Both the position numbers and the translations under genes were made by a program. Below, in pieces: positions 1 through 15,248 of a stretch of DNA of 64,000 nt; positions within the stretch are counted from its first letter, which is position 1, and the number at the start of each line of letters is the position of its first letter. Source of the DNA: Streptomyces sp. PR69. Lineage in GTDB: Bacteria > Actinomycetota > Actinomycetes > Streptomycetales > Streptomycetaceae. Under the pieces are notes generated by a model, which saw only the letters and a program-made list of their open reading frames with translations, was not told the origin of the DNA and searched no databases. Location of the stretch: assembly GCF_026420845.1 (NCBI RefSeq), contig NZ_JAOWCB010000002.1, forward strand, positions 124,001-188,000. Direction: 5' to 3'.

Positions 1-2474
<2,474 letters not shown>

Positions 2475-2535
2475 CTGCGGTTTCTCCTCGTCGACTGCGG
2501 ACCAGCACCTCCATGACTCATCCAGAATACATAAA

Positions 2536-2556
2536 GTTGAGTCCATCTCGCTCAAG
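2536..2556. promoter_or_regulatory. HAIR operator (HspR site) upstream of clpB
   Basis: On the minus strand it reads CTTGAGC-N7-ACTCAAC, two substitutions from the known HspR-associated inverted repeat CTTGAGT-N7-ACTCAAG. It sits between clpB and the divergent gene at 2580, so HspR could affect both. Confidence 0.85.
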
Positions 2557-2579
2557 GATCGGGAGGTAGGTTCCGGAAC

Positions 2580-2993
2580 ATGGCGATCGACCTGCACAAC
2601 CCCGACGCGTCGTACCTCAGCTTCTGGCGCGAGCACCATGTCTGCACCCTGACCACCCCGCGCCCCGACGGCACCCCTCATGTGGTGCCGGTGGGGGCGA
2701 CGTACGACCCCGAGGGCGGCGAGCGGGGCATCGCACGGGTGATCGCCAGCAAGCACAGCCGCAAGGTCTCCCATGTGCTGGCCGCGGGCCCCGAGGGGGC
2801 GCGGGTGGCACTCTGCCAGGTCAGCAGGGCCCGCTGGGCGACGCTGGAGGGGCGGGCGACGGTCCGCACGGACCCGGAGTCGGTCGCCGACGCGGTGGCG
2901 CGCTACACGGAGCGCTACGGGCGCGTCCCGAGGCCCAACCCGGACCGGGTCGTCATCGAGATCGCCCTGACGAGGGCGATGGGCCGCGTCTGA
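2580..2993 (+). CDS. Pyridoxamine 5'-phosphate oxidase-like / F420-dependent family protein
   Basis: A 137-residue protein with the split-barrel flavin-binding fold of the PPOX family. The pattern [18 protein letters not shown] near the N-terminus, followed by SRKVSHV, a [10 protein letters not shown] strand and a C-terminal TERYGR segment, resembles the small actinobacterial members annotated as F420-dependent. Members reduce or oxidise small molecules using FMN or F420; the substrate here cannot be told. It is divergent from clpB across an HspR-type operator. The ATG is the first in frame; a GGGAGG lies rather far upstream (about 13 bases), so the start is moderately sure. Confidence 0.8.
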   Translation: MAIDLHNPDASYLSFWREHHVCTLTTPRPDGTPHVVPVGATYDPEGGERGIARVIASKHSRKVSHVLAAGPEGARVALCQVSRARWATLEGRATVRTDPESVADAVARYTERYGRVPRPNPDRVVIEIALTRAMGRV

Positions 2994-3055
2994 TCAGCCG
3001 CCGAGCCCCCGCGCCCCGGCGAGTGAGCCGAAGGGGCGCGCGGGTGTCGAAAGGG

Positions 3056-3086
3056 TGGGGGCACCTCCCAGCGGTAGCTGGGGGAA
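3056..3086. repeat. Short Streptomyces intergenic repeat / hairpin
   Basis: The segment around ctcccagc-ggta-gctggggg forms an 8-bp stem with a 4-base loop. From general knowledge this GGGGGCACCTCCC...GGGGGA motif recurs in streptomycete intergenic regions. It may also terminate the gene ending at 2993. Confidence 0.5.
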
Positions 3087-3163
3087 CGCGCAGGTCCCGA
3101 GGAACGAGGGACCGAGCATGACCGACCGTCGACACACGCTCAAGCACCCCGGAGGCGAAGGAG

Positions 3164-3222
3164 CCACAAAAACACAGCACAGCGGCGCCATCGCGTTTCA
3201 GGTCCACGATGGCGCCGCTGTG
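3164..3222 (-). terminator. Rho-independent terminator of the GEPSWG-peptide operon
   Basis: A perfect 16-bp stem (3178-3193 with 3207-3222) has a 13-base loop and is followed on the minus strand by a short T-run (complement of caaaaac at 3166-3172). It lies just downstream of the Rieske-like gene ending at 3265. Confidence 0.8.
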
Positions 3223-3264
3223 TGGGGGAAGCACCCAAGCGATCTACAACGACGGGGGAATCGC

Positions 3265-3582
3265 TCAGGCACTGCGGGGGGTGGCGGTGGCGTCGGACTC
3301 GACGAGCTGGTGGTCGCGCGCGTCGAGATTGACGAAAATCATGCCGTACCGGATGGCACAGCGGACCGGTTGCGGAGCTCCCCGGGGCCGGCGGAGGCAA
3401 CGGTAGGCGCGGACGTCCTCGTCCTCTTCGCGTGCCACGACGATCGGCTCTCCGAAGAGGGTGACCATCAACGAGTCGCCACGGTGGGGAATGGCCGTGA
3501 CGAGATCGATGAAATGCCACCCCGAGCGGTAGGCCGTTGCCATCTCACGCCGGAAGACCCGGTCGTCCGGGGGCACGGTCAT
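3265..3582 (-). CDS. Small Rieske-fold-like protein lacking the histidine ligands
   Basis: A 105-residue protein whose middle (about residues 21-70) follows the N-terminal half of a Rieske domain: GWHFIDLVTAIPHRGD, then FGEPIVVAREEDEDVRAY, then a degenerate RPRGAP where HRGA is usual. Normal Rieske domains bind [2Fe-2S] through CxH and CxxH. Here Cys62 and Cys75 remain, but the expected His positions are Arg (Cys62-Leu-Arg and Cys75-Ala-Ile-Arg). The end YGMIFVNLDAR resembles the strand after the Rieske domain in ring-hydroxylating oxygenases. The ATG overlaps the stop of the GEPSWG peptide gene by 4 bases, implying coupled translation. Function unknown: a maturation, binding or electron-transfer partner of the peptide is inference. 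Confidence 0.7.
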   Translation of the reverse strand: MTVPPDDRVFRREMATAYRSGWHFIDLVTAIPHRGDSLMVTLFGEPIVVAREEDEDVRAYRCLRRPRGAPQPVRCAIRYGMIFVNLDARDHQLVESDATATPRSA

Positions 3583-3902
3583 GCTTCGAGGGTGCCCGCG
3601 GCGAAGCCCCAAGAGGGCTCACCCTGGGCGGTCGCAGGAGCAACACCCCACGAGGGCTCGCCGGTGGCGGCCGCCGGAACGACGCCCCAGGAGGGCTCGC
3701 CTTCGGTCGCCGCGGGCGCCACGCCCCACGAGGGCTCGCCCGGCAGGGCCGCGGGAGCGGTGCCCCAGGAGGGCTCGCCCTGAACGGCCGCCGTCACGTC
3801 GCCGGCGGGGGATCCGCCCCAGGAGGGCTCGCCGGAGGCCACCGCGCCGAACGCGGCCGCCGCCACGGCTAGAGCACATAGCGCACGAAGCTTCCTAGAC
3901 AT
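3579..3902 (-). CDS. Secreted peptide with six GEPSWG repeats (possible multi-core precursor)
   Basis: A 107-residue protein. Residues 1-23 are a Sec-type signal peptide: MSRKLR, an alanine/leucine-rich core, and AVA as a likely cleavage site just before the first repeat. The hexapeptide GEPSWG then occurs six times, at residues 24, 42, 55, 68, 81 and 94; the last five are spaced exactly 13 residues apart (39-bp DNA repeat). Linkers are rich in Ala/Pro/Thr/Val and vary, while the hexapeptide is invariant. I chose the ATG at 3902 because GGTGGAG lies about 9 bases upstream and the signal peptide starts there; longer in-frame starts add an unrelated leader. It overlaps the Rieske-like gene by 4 bases. 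Multi-copy secreted pheromone or modified peptide precursor are both possible; neither is shown. Confidence 0.82.
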   Translation of the reverse strand: MSRKLRALCALAVAAAAFGAVASGEPSWGGSPAGDVTAAVQGEPSWGTAPAALPGEPSWGVAPAATEGEPSWGVVPAAATGEPSWGVAPATAQGEPSWGFAAGTLEA

Positions 3903-3945
3903 GGGAGATCTCCACCTCTTCAGATCATTCCTCCTCCCCCGCGCA

Positions 3946-3960
3946 TTAGACGATGTCTCA
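3946..3960. promoter_or_regulatory. Candidate operator between the GEPSWG gene and the LuxR regulator
   Basis: TTAGAC-GAT-GTCTCA is an inverted repeat with one mismatch in six pairs. It is about 45 bases upstream of the peptide gene start and 70 bases upstream of the regulator start, a natural place for the regulator to bind. Assignment is inference. Confidence 0.35.
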
Positions 3961-4028
3961 CTCCGAACGCTTGCACCAGCGACGGCAGGCATCATGTTCC
4001 TGTAATGCAGGAGCCTGAGGGGGTGCAT

Positions 4029-5054
4029 ATGACGTCGATCGAGGGCGAATCCGGACACTCTCACCCGAGTGGCGAGCTGTGCGAGGCAGCCAAGGGCCTG
4101 TACACAACAGCCCTCCGGACGGGGAGAATCACCCGCTCAGAGGCAGAGGCGACCCCATGCCTGTTCGATCTCGCCCTGCTTCACCCGGATCCCGACGATG
4201 CCCAGTGGCTCCGTCCGGTCCCTCCGACCACCGCGTTGACACAGCTGATACACCCCATTGAGAGGGAGATCCAAGAGCGCAGACGCCGAACTGTGGCTCT
4301 GACCGACGCACTTGAGCCATTCATGGCCTTCAGCGCCCAGAACTCCACTGTCCCGCAAGGGATCACCGTGCTCGAGGGGCTCAACCGCATCAACACCACC
4401 CTCGATCAGGTCACCGCCGACTGTACGGAGGAGCTTCTCACGGTCCAGCCGGGCAGCGGGCGTCAGCCGCATATTCTGGAGAAGGCGCTGCGCCGGGTCG
4501 AGCCGCTCATCGACCGGGGTGTCCGAATGCGTACGCTCTATCAGCACACGGCGCGCCACCACCCGGCCACGCTCTCGTACATGGAGCAGGTCGGCCCTTC
4601 GGGCGTGGAGGTGCGGACGCTGGAGGAGATCATCGACCGGTTGATCATCGTCGACCGGAAAGTGGCCTTCATTCCGGCGAGCAGCGACCGGCTCTCCGCG
4701 CTGGAGCTGCGGCACAAGGGGATCGTCGAGTATCTCGTCGGCGTCTTCGAGCAGTTCTGGCTGCACGGCATCCCGTGGGAGGAGCAGATCTCGTACGGGC
4801 CGACGCTGGACGGCATCACCGGCGTCCAGCGCTCCATAGCGAAGCTGCTCGTCGAAGGGCATGTCGACGAGGCGATCGCCCGCCGCCTCGGGATGAATGT
4901 GCGCACCTGCCGCGCCCACATCGCCAAGCTGGGCTCGGCGCTGGGCAGCGGCAGCAGAACGCAACTCGGCTATCTGATCGCGCAGTCGGGCATTCTGGAG
5001 CAGGACGAGGAGCGCTGCCCCCGGCTTCCCCGGATGGCGACGCACAACCAGTGA
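4029..5054 (+). CDS. LuxR-family regulator with TrmB/PLD-like N-terminal region
   Basis: A 341-residue transcription factor. The N-terminal part (about 1-90) resembles a TrmB-like winged helix. The middle (about 110-240) has the phospholipase-D-like sensor features common in this Streptomyces family (ALRRVEPLIDRGVRMRTLYQH, then the IIVDRKVAFIPAS segment). The C-terminus carries a LuxR helix-turn-helix (LLVEGHVDEAIARRLGMN, VRTCRAHIAKLG). The start at 4029 is supported by GAGGGGG about 6 bases upstream, better than the ATG at 4005. It is divergent from the GEPSWG peptide operon with about 125 bases between, so it probably controls it, perhaps sensing the peptide product. The ligand is unknown. 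Confidence 0.85.
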   Translation: MTSIEGESGHSHPSGELCEAAKGLYTTALRTGRITRSEAEATPCLFDLALLHPDPDDAQWLRPVPPTTALTQLIHPIEREIQERRRRTVALTDALEPFMAFSAQNSTVPQGITVLEGLNRINTTLDQVTADCTEELLTVQPGSGRQPHILEKALRRVEPLIDRGVRMRTLYQHTARHHPATLSYMEQVGPSGVEVRTLEEIIDRLIIVDRKVAFIPASSDRLSALELRHKGIVEYLVGVFEQFWLHGIPWEEQISYGPTLDGITGVQRSIAKLLVEGHVDEAIARRLGMNVRTCRAHIAKLGSALGSGSRTQLGYLIAQSGILEQDEERCPRLPRMATHNQ

Positions 5055-5071
5055 GCCCCGCCTTTCTGGAA

Positions 5072-5122
5072 GCGAACGGCGATCCCCGCCGGACTCGGAG
5101 TCCGGCGGGGATCGCCGTTCGC
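5072..5122. terminator. Bidirectional terminator between the LuxR gene and hspR
   Basis: A perfect 23-bp stem (5072-5094 with 5100-5122) and a 5-base loop sits between two convergent genes. Confidence 0.9.
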
Positions 5123-5136
5123 GAGAACCGTGCGGC

Positions 5137-5592
5137 TCAGTCCGCGGACCGCTTGGGCCGCCAGACCACCAGCGCACCGCTCTGCTGCACATCCTGATAC
5201 GGCACCAGGTCGCGCCGGTACGACGCGTGCACCTGCGCCTCGCGCTGCCGCATCGCCGCCGCCGCGCCGTCCACGGCCGCGGACAGCTCGGCGACCTTCT
5301 GCTGCAGTGCGGCGACCTGGTTCTGCAGCTCGATGATGCGCTTGATTCCGGCCAGGTTCACCCCCTCGTCCTGCGACAGCTGCTGGACGGTGCGCAGCAG
5401 TTCGATGTCGCGGGCCGAGTAGCGACGGCCGCGCCCGGCCGTGCGGTCGGGAGAGACCAGGCCGAGCCGGTCGTACTGACGCAGCGTCTGCGGGTGCAGG
5501 CCCGACAGCTGGGCCGCCACCGAGATCACGTACACCGGCGTCTCGTCGTTGAGCTCGTACGGGTTACGACTGCGTCGCGACCGGCCTTCCAT
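5137..5592 (-). CDS. hspR: MerR-family heat-shock repressor HspR
   Basis: A 151-residue autorepressor of the dnaK operon and of clpB in streptomycetes; DnaK acts as its co-repressor. The MerR-type winged helix is at about residues 18-90: VYVISVAAQLSGLHPQTLRQYDRLGLV, the R-x-R-Y wing, and NLAGIKRIIELQ. A coiled coil (VAALQQKVAELSAAV) follows, and a short hydrophobic tail (ALVVWRPKR) closes the protein, as usual for HspR. It is the last gene of dnaK-grpE-dnaJ-hspR, one base after dnaJ. HAIR sites upstream of dnaK and clpB close the regulatory loop. Confidence 0.96.
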   Translation of the reverse strand: MEGRSRRSRNPYELNDETPVYVISVAAQLSGLHPQTLRQYDRLGLVSPDRTAGRGRRYSARDIELLRTVQQLSQDEGVNLAGIKRIIELQNQVAALQQKVAELSAAVDGAAAAMRQREAQVHASYRRDLVPYQDVQQSGALVVWRPKRSAD

Positions 5593-5593
5593 C

Positions 5594-6784
5594 TCAAGCT
5601 CCCTTCGCGGCCTGGAACAGCTCTGCCCGCGGGTCCTCGTCCGCGGCGGCGTCGCGGTAGGCCTCCAGCGCTTCCTTCGCCTTGTCGCCGAGCTGGCTGG
5701 GCACGGCGACCTCCACGGTGACCAGCAGGTCCCCGCGGGTGCCGTCCTTGCGGACCGCGCCCTTGCCGCGGGCGCGCATGGTACGGCCGTTGGGGGTGCC
5801 GGCGGGCAGCTTCAGCGTCACCGGCGGGCCGCCCAGGGTGGGCACCTTCACTTCGCCGCCGAGTGCCGCCTCCGCGAAGGTGACGGGCACGGTGACGGTG
5901 AGGTTGTCGCCCTTGCGGCCGAAGACCGGGTGGGCGTCGACATGCACCACCACATACAGATCGCCGGCCGGGCCGCCGCGCTCGCCGGGCGCGCCCTTGC
6001 CGCGCAGCCGGATGCGCTGCCCGTCGGCGACGCCCGCGGGGATGCGGACCTGCATGGTGCGCGAGGAGCGGGCGCGCCCGCTGCCCTTGCACGTCTCGCA
6101 GGGGTCCTGCGCGATCAGTCCGCGCCCCTTGCAGTCCACGCACGGGTCGGTGAGCGAGAAGGACCCGCTGCCGCCGCGCGAGATCTGTCCGGTGCCGACG
6201 CAGGTCGGGCACACGCGGGGCGTGCCGTTCTTGTCGCCGGTGCCGGAGCAGGCCGCACAGGGGGCCTGGCTGGACATCCGCAGCGGGACGGTGGCCCCGT
6301 GCACGGCCTCGGTGAAGCTGAGCGTCACCTCGGACTCGATGTCCTGGCCGCGGCGCGGCTGCGTCCTGGCGCCCGCGCCGCCCGCGCCCCGGTTGAACAG
6401 CCCGCCGAAGACGTCGCCCAGGCCGCCGCCGAAGCCTCCGGCGCCGCCCGCCCCGCCCTGGGCGCCTCCGCCTCCGAAGAGGTCGCCCAGGTCGAAGTTG
6501 AAGGTGCCGCCGGGCCCTGTGGCGCCAGGCGGACGGAAGCCGCCGTTGCCGAAGAGGGCGCGCGCCTCGTCGTACTCCTTGCGCCGCTTGGGGTCGCCGA
6601 GCACGTCATTGGCCTCGGAGATCTCCTTGAAGCGCTCCTCAGCCTTGGCGTCGCCCTTGTTGGCGTCCGGGTGGTTCTCGCGGGCGAGCTTCCGGTACGC
6701 CTTCTTGATCTCGGCGTCGGTGGCGTCCTTGGGGACGCCGAGGACCTTGTAGTAGTCCTTCTCGACGAAGTCCTTCGTGCTCAT
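5594..6784 (-). CDS. dnaJ: Co-chaperone DnaJ
   Basis: A 396-residue type I J-protein that delivers unfolded clients to DnaK and stimulates its ATPase. The J-domain (about 10-75) contains the HPD tripeptide in ENHPDAN. A Gly/Phe-rich linker follows, then a zinc-binding region with four CxxCxGxG modules (CAACSGTG, CPTCVGTG, CVDCKGRG, CETCKGSG), then the substrate-binding C-terminal domains. The ATG has a GGAGG-type site upstream. It follows grpE by 30 bases and is the third gene of the operon. All key residues are present. Confidence 0.97.
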   Translation of the reverse strand: MSTKDFVEKDYYKVLGVPKDATDAEIKKAYRKLARENHPDANKGDAKAEERFKEISEANDVLGDPKRRKEYDEARALFGNGGFRPPGATGPGGTFNFDLGDLFGGGGAQGGAGGAGGFGGGLGDVFGGLFNRGAGGAGARTQPRRGQDIESEVTLSFTEAVHGATVPLRMSSQAPCAACSGTGDKNGTPRVCPTCVGTGQISRGGSGSFSLTDPCVDCKGRGLIAQDPCETCKGSGRARSSRTMQVRIPAGVADGQRIRLRGKGAPGERGGPAGDLYVVVHVDAHPVFGRKGDNLTVTVPVTFAEAALGGEVKVPTLGGPPVTLKLPAGTPNGRTMRARGKGAVRKDGTRGDLLVTVEVAVPSQLGDKAKEALEAYRDAAADEDPRAELFQAAKGA

Positions 6785-6814
6785 CGACGTCCCTCCTCCC
6801 GGACCGCCTCGGCG

Positions 6815-9465
<2,651 letters not shown>

Positions 9466-9473
9466 TCAACAGA

Positions 9474-9494
9474 GCTGAGTCCGATCGACTCAAC
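9474..9494. promoter_or_regulatory. Second HAIR operator of the dnaK promoter
   Basis: Reads GCTGAGT-N7-ACTCAAC, a weaker HAIR copy 32 bases upstream of the first. Two HAIR sites on the dnaK promoter fit cooperative HspR repression. Confidence 0.8.
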
Positions 9495-9672
9495 TTTTAT
9501 CCGGCCCTTAAGTGCAGCCTTGGAGGTCAGAGGCGTGGCGCAGCGCCACCGCGAACGCCATTCATGCCAGAGTCATGGATGAAAACCAACTAAACCCGAC
9601 AAATGGGATCGGGGCCAGGGGGTGGGCGCCGAGCGGCCCGGACCGGGGAGCCCGGAGCGAGGAGCGCACGCC

Positions 9673-10554
9673 ATGCGGGGCAGGCAAGCGAGCCGGACGA
9701 GACAGACGGAATGGCTGAAGCGGCCGAAGCCGGTGAGGCCGCCAGGGCGGGCGCGGCGGCCGGGACGCACCCCCGGCGCCGCGAGGGCGCTTCAGGCCGC
9801 CGCCCGGGCAGCCGGGGCCGCCGCCCGCGCCGCAGAGGCCGCCGTCCGCACCGTCGAGGCCGTCGGGGCCGTCGGGGCCAAGCGGGTCGTCGATCTTGCC
9901 GGGGCGCTGCTGCTGCTCCTGCTCCTCTCCCCCGTCCTGCTGGCCACCGCGGCGGCGGTCGCGCTCACCTCCCCCGGCCCGGTGCTCGTACGACGGCGGC
10001 GAGCGGGCCTGCGGGGCCGTCCCTTCACGATGCTCGGCTTCCGTACGACGCGGACCGAGCCGCCCGGGCCGCTCGGCGACGTCACCCCGGTCGGCCGGCT
10101 GCTGCGCCGCCGCTGCCTCGACACGCTCCCCCGGCTGATCAATGTGGTGCGCGGCGAGATGTCCCTGGTCGGCCCGGCGCCGCTGCCGCCCGGCCGCCCC
10201 GCGCATCCGGCGCGTCGATGCGTGCGCCCCGGGATGACGGGCCCCTGGCAGCTCAGCGGCCGCTCGGAGCTGCCGTGGGAGGAGATGTCCGTACTCGACC
10301 GCCACTACGCCGAGCAGCACTGGCTCGGCATGGACCTGGCCATCCTGGCCCGCACGGTCCGCATCGCCGCCGCAGGCCGCCCAGAGGCGCGCTCCGGGGC
10401 GCGCTCCGGGGTACGGCCCAGGGCGCGAGTCAGGGTCCGGCCCAGGGCGCGGACCCGGCCGCGAGCTGCGGCGCACGCCGTGATCGAGGACCCCGGCAAG
10501 GGTTGCCTGAGCGACGCAGATCACCGAGTGCGCGACTACAGTGCGAGTGCATAA
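9673..10554 (+). CDS. Bacterial sugar transferase (undecaprenyl-phosphate glycosyl-1-phosphate transferase family)
   Basis: A 293-residue membrane enzyme of the WbaP/WcaJ-like family, which loads the first sugar phosphate onto a lipid carrier. A very Arg/Ala-rich N-terminus precedes one hydrophobic segment (DLAGALLLLLLLSPVLLATA), then the family blocks SPGPVLVRRRRAG, FTMLGFRTTR, RRRCLDTLPRLINVVRGEMS, LVGPAP and RPGMTGPWQLSGRS. The C-terminal tail is Arg-rich. The ATG at 9673 (AGGAG upstream) is preferred over a GTG at 9622. No other polysaccharide genes adjoin it, so the product is unknown. It is divergent from dnaK. Confidence 0.85.
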   Translation: MRGRQASRTRQTEWLKRPKPVRPPGRARRPGRTPGAARALQAAARAAGAAARAAEAAVRTVEAVGAVGAKRVVDLAGALLLLLLLSPVLLATAAAVALTSPGPVLVRRRRAGLRGRPFTMLGFRTTRTEPPGPLGDVTPVGRLLRRRCLDTLPRLINVVRGEMSLVGPAPLPPGRPAHPARRCVRPGMTGPWQLSGRSELPWEEMSVLDRHYAEQHWLGMDLAILARTVRIAAAGRPEARSGARSGVRPRARVRVRPRARTRPRAAAHAVIEDPGKGCLSDADHRVRDYSASA

Positions 10555-10640
10555 GTGGGTACTCTCGGCACGGACTCAATAAGTTACCGCTTAGTAGTAC
10601 TGGATCGATCCCCACCCTCGCAGGCCCGAGGAGCCCCCAA

Positions 10641-12902
<2,262 letters not shown>

Positions 12903-12942
12903 GACCGTCGACGCGGCCGCCGCACACGGCCGTCGCACAGCC

Positions 12943-12982
12943 GGAGAGGGGCCGGGCCGCCTGCGGGCGCCGGCCCCTCTCC
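12943..12982 (+). terminator. Terminator after the Fe-S oxidoreductase gene
   Basis: A 13-bp GC-rich stem (ggagaggggccgg with its complement) and 14-base loop, 40 bases after the stop. Confidence 0.8.
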
Positions 12983-13134
12983 GTACCCGCATTCCCCCTG
13001 TCCCCACCCCTGTCATCACCCCTGTCTCCTCCCCGATTCCCGCCCCTTAGGGGATGTCACAGGTCCGCAGCAAAGGCCGCGGGAGGCACTCCCCCGCGAC
13101 CGCGGGGCGAGTGGGACCGGGTACGTTCGAAGGC

Positions 13135-14028
13135 GTGGCTGGATTCAGGATCGGACGCGGCCGGGACAACCGCACCCCGCAACGACAACCGCAGCAGGCG
13201 CCGCAGACGCCGTACGGAGGCGCTCCTGCGGCGCCCCCGTATGCGCAGCCGCAGGCCCCGCAGTGGCCCCCGACGGGCGGCAGCGGCCCGTACGGCGAAC
13301 CCGAGTACTTCGGGGACGGCGGCGACCCACACCAGCAGCCGTATCCGCCGCACGGCCCGCAGCCGCCGCGGGGCTCGGACCCGTACGCCAACACCCCGGG
13401 CCACACCCAGGTGTTCAGCGTCGGCGAGGACCCGTACGGCGACGGCGCGACCTACCGCGCCGGGGCCGCGCCCGCCCAGCCCGCCGGCCCCCGGCTGCAC
13501 TGGAAGCAGCTGCTGAGCGGCATCGTGCTGCGCCCCGGCCCGACGTTCTGGCAGATGCGGGACTACGCGGTGTGGGGCCCGGCGCTGATCGTCACCTTCC
13601 TGTACGGGCTGCTGGCGCTGTTCGGCTTCGATCAGGCACGCGACGAGGCGATCAACGCCACGATCTCCACCGCGATCCCCTATGTGCTGACCACGGCGGT
13701 GGCGTTCGTCATCGGCGGTCTGATCCTGGGCGCGGTGACGCACACCCTGGCCCGCCAGCTCGGCGGCGACGGCGCCTGGCAGCCGACGGTCGGCCTCTCC
13801 ATGCTGATCATGTCCATCACGGACGCCCCGCGACTGCTCTTCGCGCTCTTCCTGGGCGGCGAGAACTCCCTGGTCCAGGTGGTCGGCTGGCTGACCTGGC
13901 TGGCGGCGGGCGCGCTGTTCACCTCGATGGTGAGCAAGTCGCACGATCTGCCGTGGCCGAAGGCGCTGGGGGCGTCGGCGATCCAGCTGATCGGCATCCT
14001 GTCGATCATCAAGCTGGGCACCATCTGA
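13135..14028 (+). CDS. Yip1-domain integral membrane protein
   Basis: A 297-residue protein. The first 120 residues are disordered and rich in Gln/Pro/Gly/Tyr. A Yip1-type membrane domain follows: LRPGPTFWQMRDYAVWGPAL marks its start, and about five hydrophobic segments follow to the C-terminus. Bacterial Yip1 proteins have no established function. The GTG at 13135 (VAGFRIGRG) is the conserved-looking start; no strong ribosome site is visible, and the in-frame ATG at 13054 adds an unlikely leader. Confidence 0.8.
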   Translation: MAGFRIGRGRDNRTPQRQPQQAPQTPYGGAPAAPPYAQPQAPQWPPTGGSGPYGEPEYFGDGGDPHQQPYPPHGPQPPRGSDPYANTPGHTQVFSVGEDPYGDGATYRAGAAPAQPAGPRLHWKQLLSGIVLRPGPTFWQMRDYAVWGPALIVTFLYGLLALFGFDQARDEAINATISTAIPYVLTTAVAFVIGGLILGAVTHTLARQLGGDGAWQPTVGLSMLIMSITDAPRLLFALFLGGENSLVQVVGWLTWLAAGALFTSMVSKSHDLPWPKALGASAIQLIGILSIIKLGTI

Positions 14029-14030
14029 CG

Positions 14031-14073
14031 CGTCCTCACGCGTCCTCACGCGTCCTCACACGTCCTGACGCGT
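14031..14073. repeat. 10-bp tandem repeat
   Basis: The unit GCGTCCTCAC repeats about three times exactly, then twice with changes, directly after the Yip1 gene stop. No function is evident. Confidence 0.7.
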
Positions 14074-14097
14074 CGCGAGAGCGAGGGAAACGGAGAA

Positions 14098-14128
14098 GGG
14101 GCGCTCGCCGATCACCGGCGAACGCCCC
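14098..14128. terminator. Terminator between convergent genes
   Basis: A 13-bp stem with one mismatch (ggggcgctcgccg / ccggcgaacgcccc) and a 4-base loop, followed by a T-rich tract on the plus strand. Confidence 0.8.
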
Positions 14129-14171
14129 TGTTCCTTTTCCTTGGTCTCCGCTGGTCCTTGTCTCCGCCCGC

Positions 14172-14669
14172 TCAGGCGTCGAGGACCTGCCCCGCACGCT
14201 GCACCACGGGCGGCTCGACGGACCACGGGAAGTTGATCCACTCGTCGGTCCGCTTCCAGACGTACTCGCAGTCCACCAGGGAATGCGACTTCTGGTAGAT
14301 GACGGCGCTGCGGACCTCGGCGACGGTGTCGAGGCAGAAGTCGTGAACCAGCTTGAGCGTCTTGCCCGTGTCGGCGACGTCGTCGGTGATCAGGACCTTC
14401 TTGTCGGAGAAGTCGATCGCGTTGGGCATAGGCGCGAGCATGACGGGCATTTCCAGGGTCGTCCCCACGCCTGTGTAGAACTCCACATTCACCAGGTGGA
14501 TGTTCTTGCAGTCCAGGGCGTAGGCGAGCCCGCCCGCGACGAAGACGCCGCCGCGCGCGATCGACAGCACGATGTCGGGCTCGTACCCGTCATCGGCGAT
14601 GGTCTGCGCCAGCTCGCGGATCGCGCGCCCGAACCCTTCGTACGTCAGGTTCTCCCGTACCTCAGTCAT
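14172..14669 (-). CDS. Phosphoribosyltransferase (purine salvage type)
   Basis: A 165-residue type I phosphoribosyltransferase. The PRPP-binding loop is VLITDDVADTGKTL (near residues 91-104). An upstream SIARGGVFVAGGLA loop (near 36-49) and a C-terminal WINFPWS segment resemble xanthine/hypoxanthine-guanine phosphoribosyltransferases. It probably converts a free purine base plus PRPP to the nucleotide; the exact base cannot be read. It starts 3 bases after the dcd stop, so the two form an operon. Confidence 0.88.
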   Translation of the reverse strand: MTEVRENLTYEGFGRAIRELAQTIADDGYEPDIVLSIARGGVFVAGGLAYALDCKNIHLVNVEFYTGVGTTLEMPVMLAPMPNAIDFSDKKVLITDDVADTGKTLKLVHDFCLDTVAEVRSAVIYQKSHSLVDCEYVWKRTDEWINFPWSVEPPVVQRAGQVLDA

Positions 14670-14672
14670 TGC

Positions 14673-15248
14673 TCACACCTGCGTCCGATGGAAGTTCTGG
14701 AAGGAGCGCGAGGCGGTCGGCCCCCGCTGCCCCTGATAACGCGATCCGTACCGCTCACTCCCGTACGGCGCCTCGGCCGGAGAGCTGAGCCGGAACATGC
14801 ACAGCTGCCCGATCTTCATGCCCGGCCACAGCTTGATGGGCAGGGTGGCGAGGTTGGACAGCTCAAGCGTCACATGCCCGGAGAAGCCGGGGTCGATAAA
14901 GCCGGCGGTCGAATGGGTCACCAGACCCAGCCGCCCGAGGGAGCTCTTTCCCTCCAGCCTGCTGGCGAGGTCCTCCGGCAGCGAGATGACCTCATAGGTC
15001 GAGGCGAGCACAAATTCGCCGGGGTGCAGGATGAACGCCTCGTCGCCGTCCGGCTCGACCAGCCGCGTCAGATCCGCCTGCTCGACCGCGGGGTCGATAT
15101 GCGGGTAGCGGTGGTTCTCGAACACCCGGAAATAGCGGTCCAGCCGCACATCGATGCTCGAGGGCTGCACCATGGATTCGTCATACGGATCGATGCGCAC
15201 GCGCCCGGCGTCGATCTCGGCCCGGATGTCCTTGTCTGAGAGAAGCAC
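14673..15248 (-). CDS. dcd: dCTP deaminase
   Basis: A 191-residue trimeric enzyme of the dUTPase fold that deaminates dCTP to dUTP on the route to dTMP. Visible family blocks: MLSDKDI-like start (VLLSDKDI), [42 protein letters not shown] with the catalytic Glu just before ([10 protein letters not shown]), and the C-terminal GQRGPTAS motif. The GTG start at 15248 gives the standard N-terminus; in-frame sequence upstream is not family-like. It is followed by the phosphoribosyltransferase gene. Confidence 0.96.
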   Translation of the reverse strand: MLLSDKDIRAEIDAGRVRIDPYDESMVQPSSIDVRLDRYFRVFENHRYPHIDPAVEQADLTRLVEPDGDEAFILHPGEFVLASTYEVISLPEDLASRLEGKSSLGRLGLVTHSTAGFIDPGFSGHVTLELSNLATLPIKLWPGMKIGQLCMFRLSSPAEAPYGSERYGSRYQGQRGPTASRSFQNFHRTQV

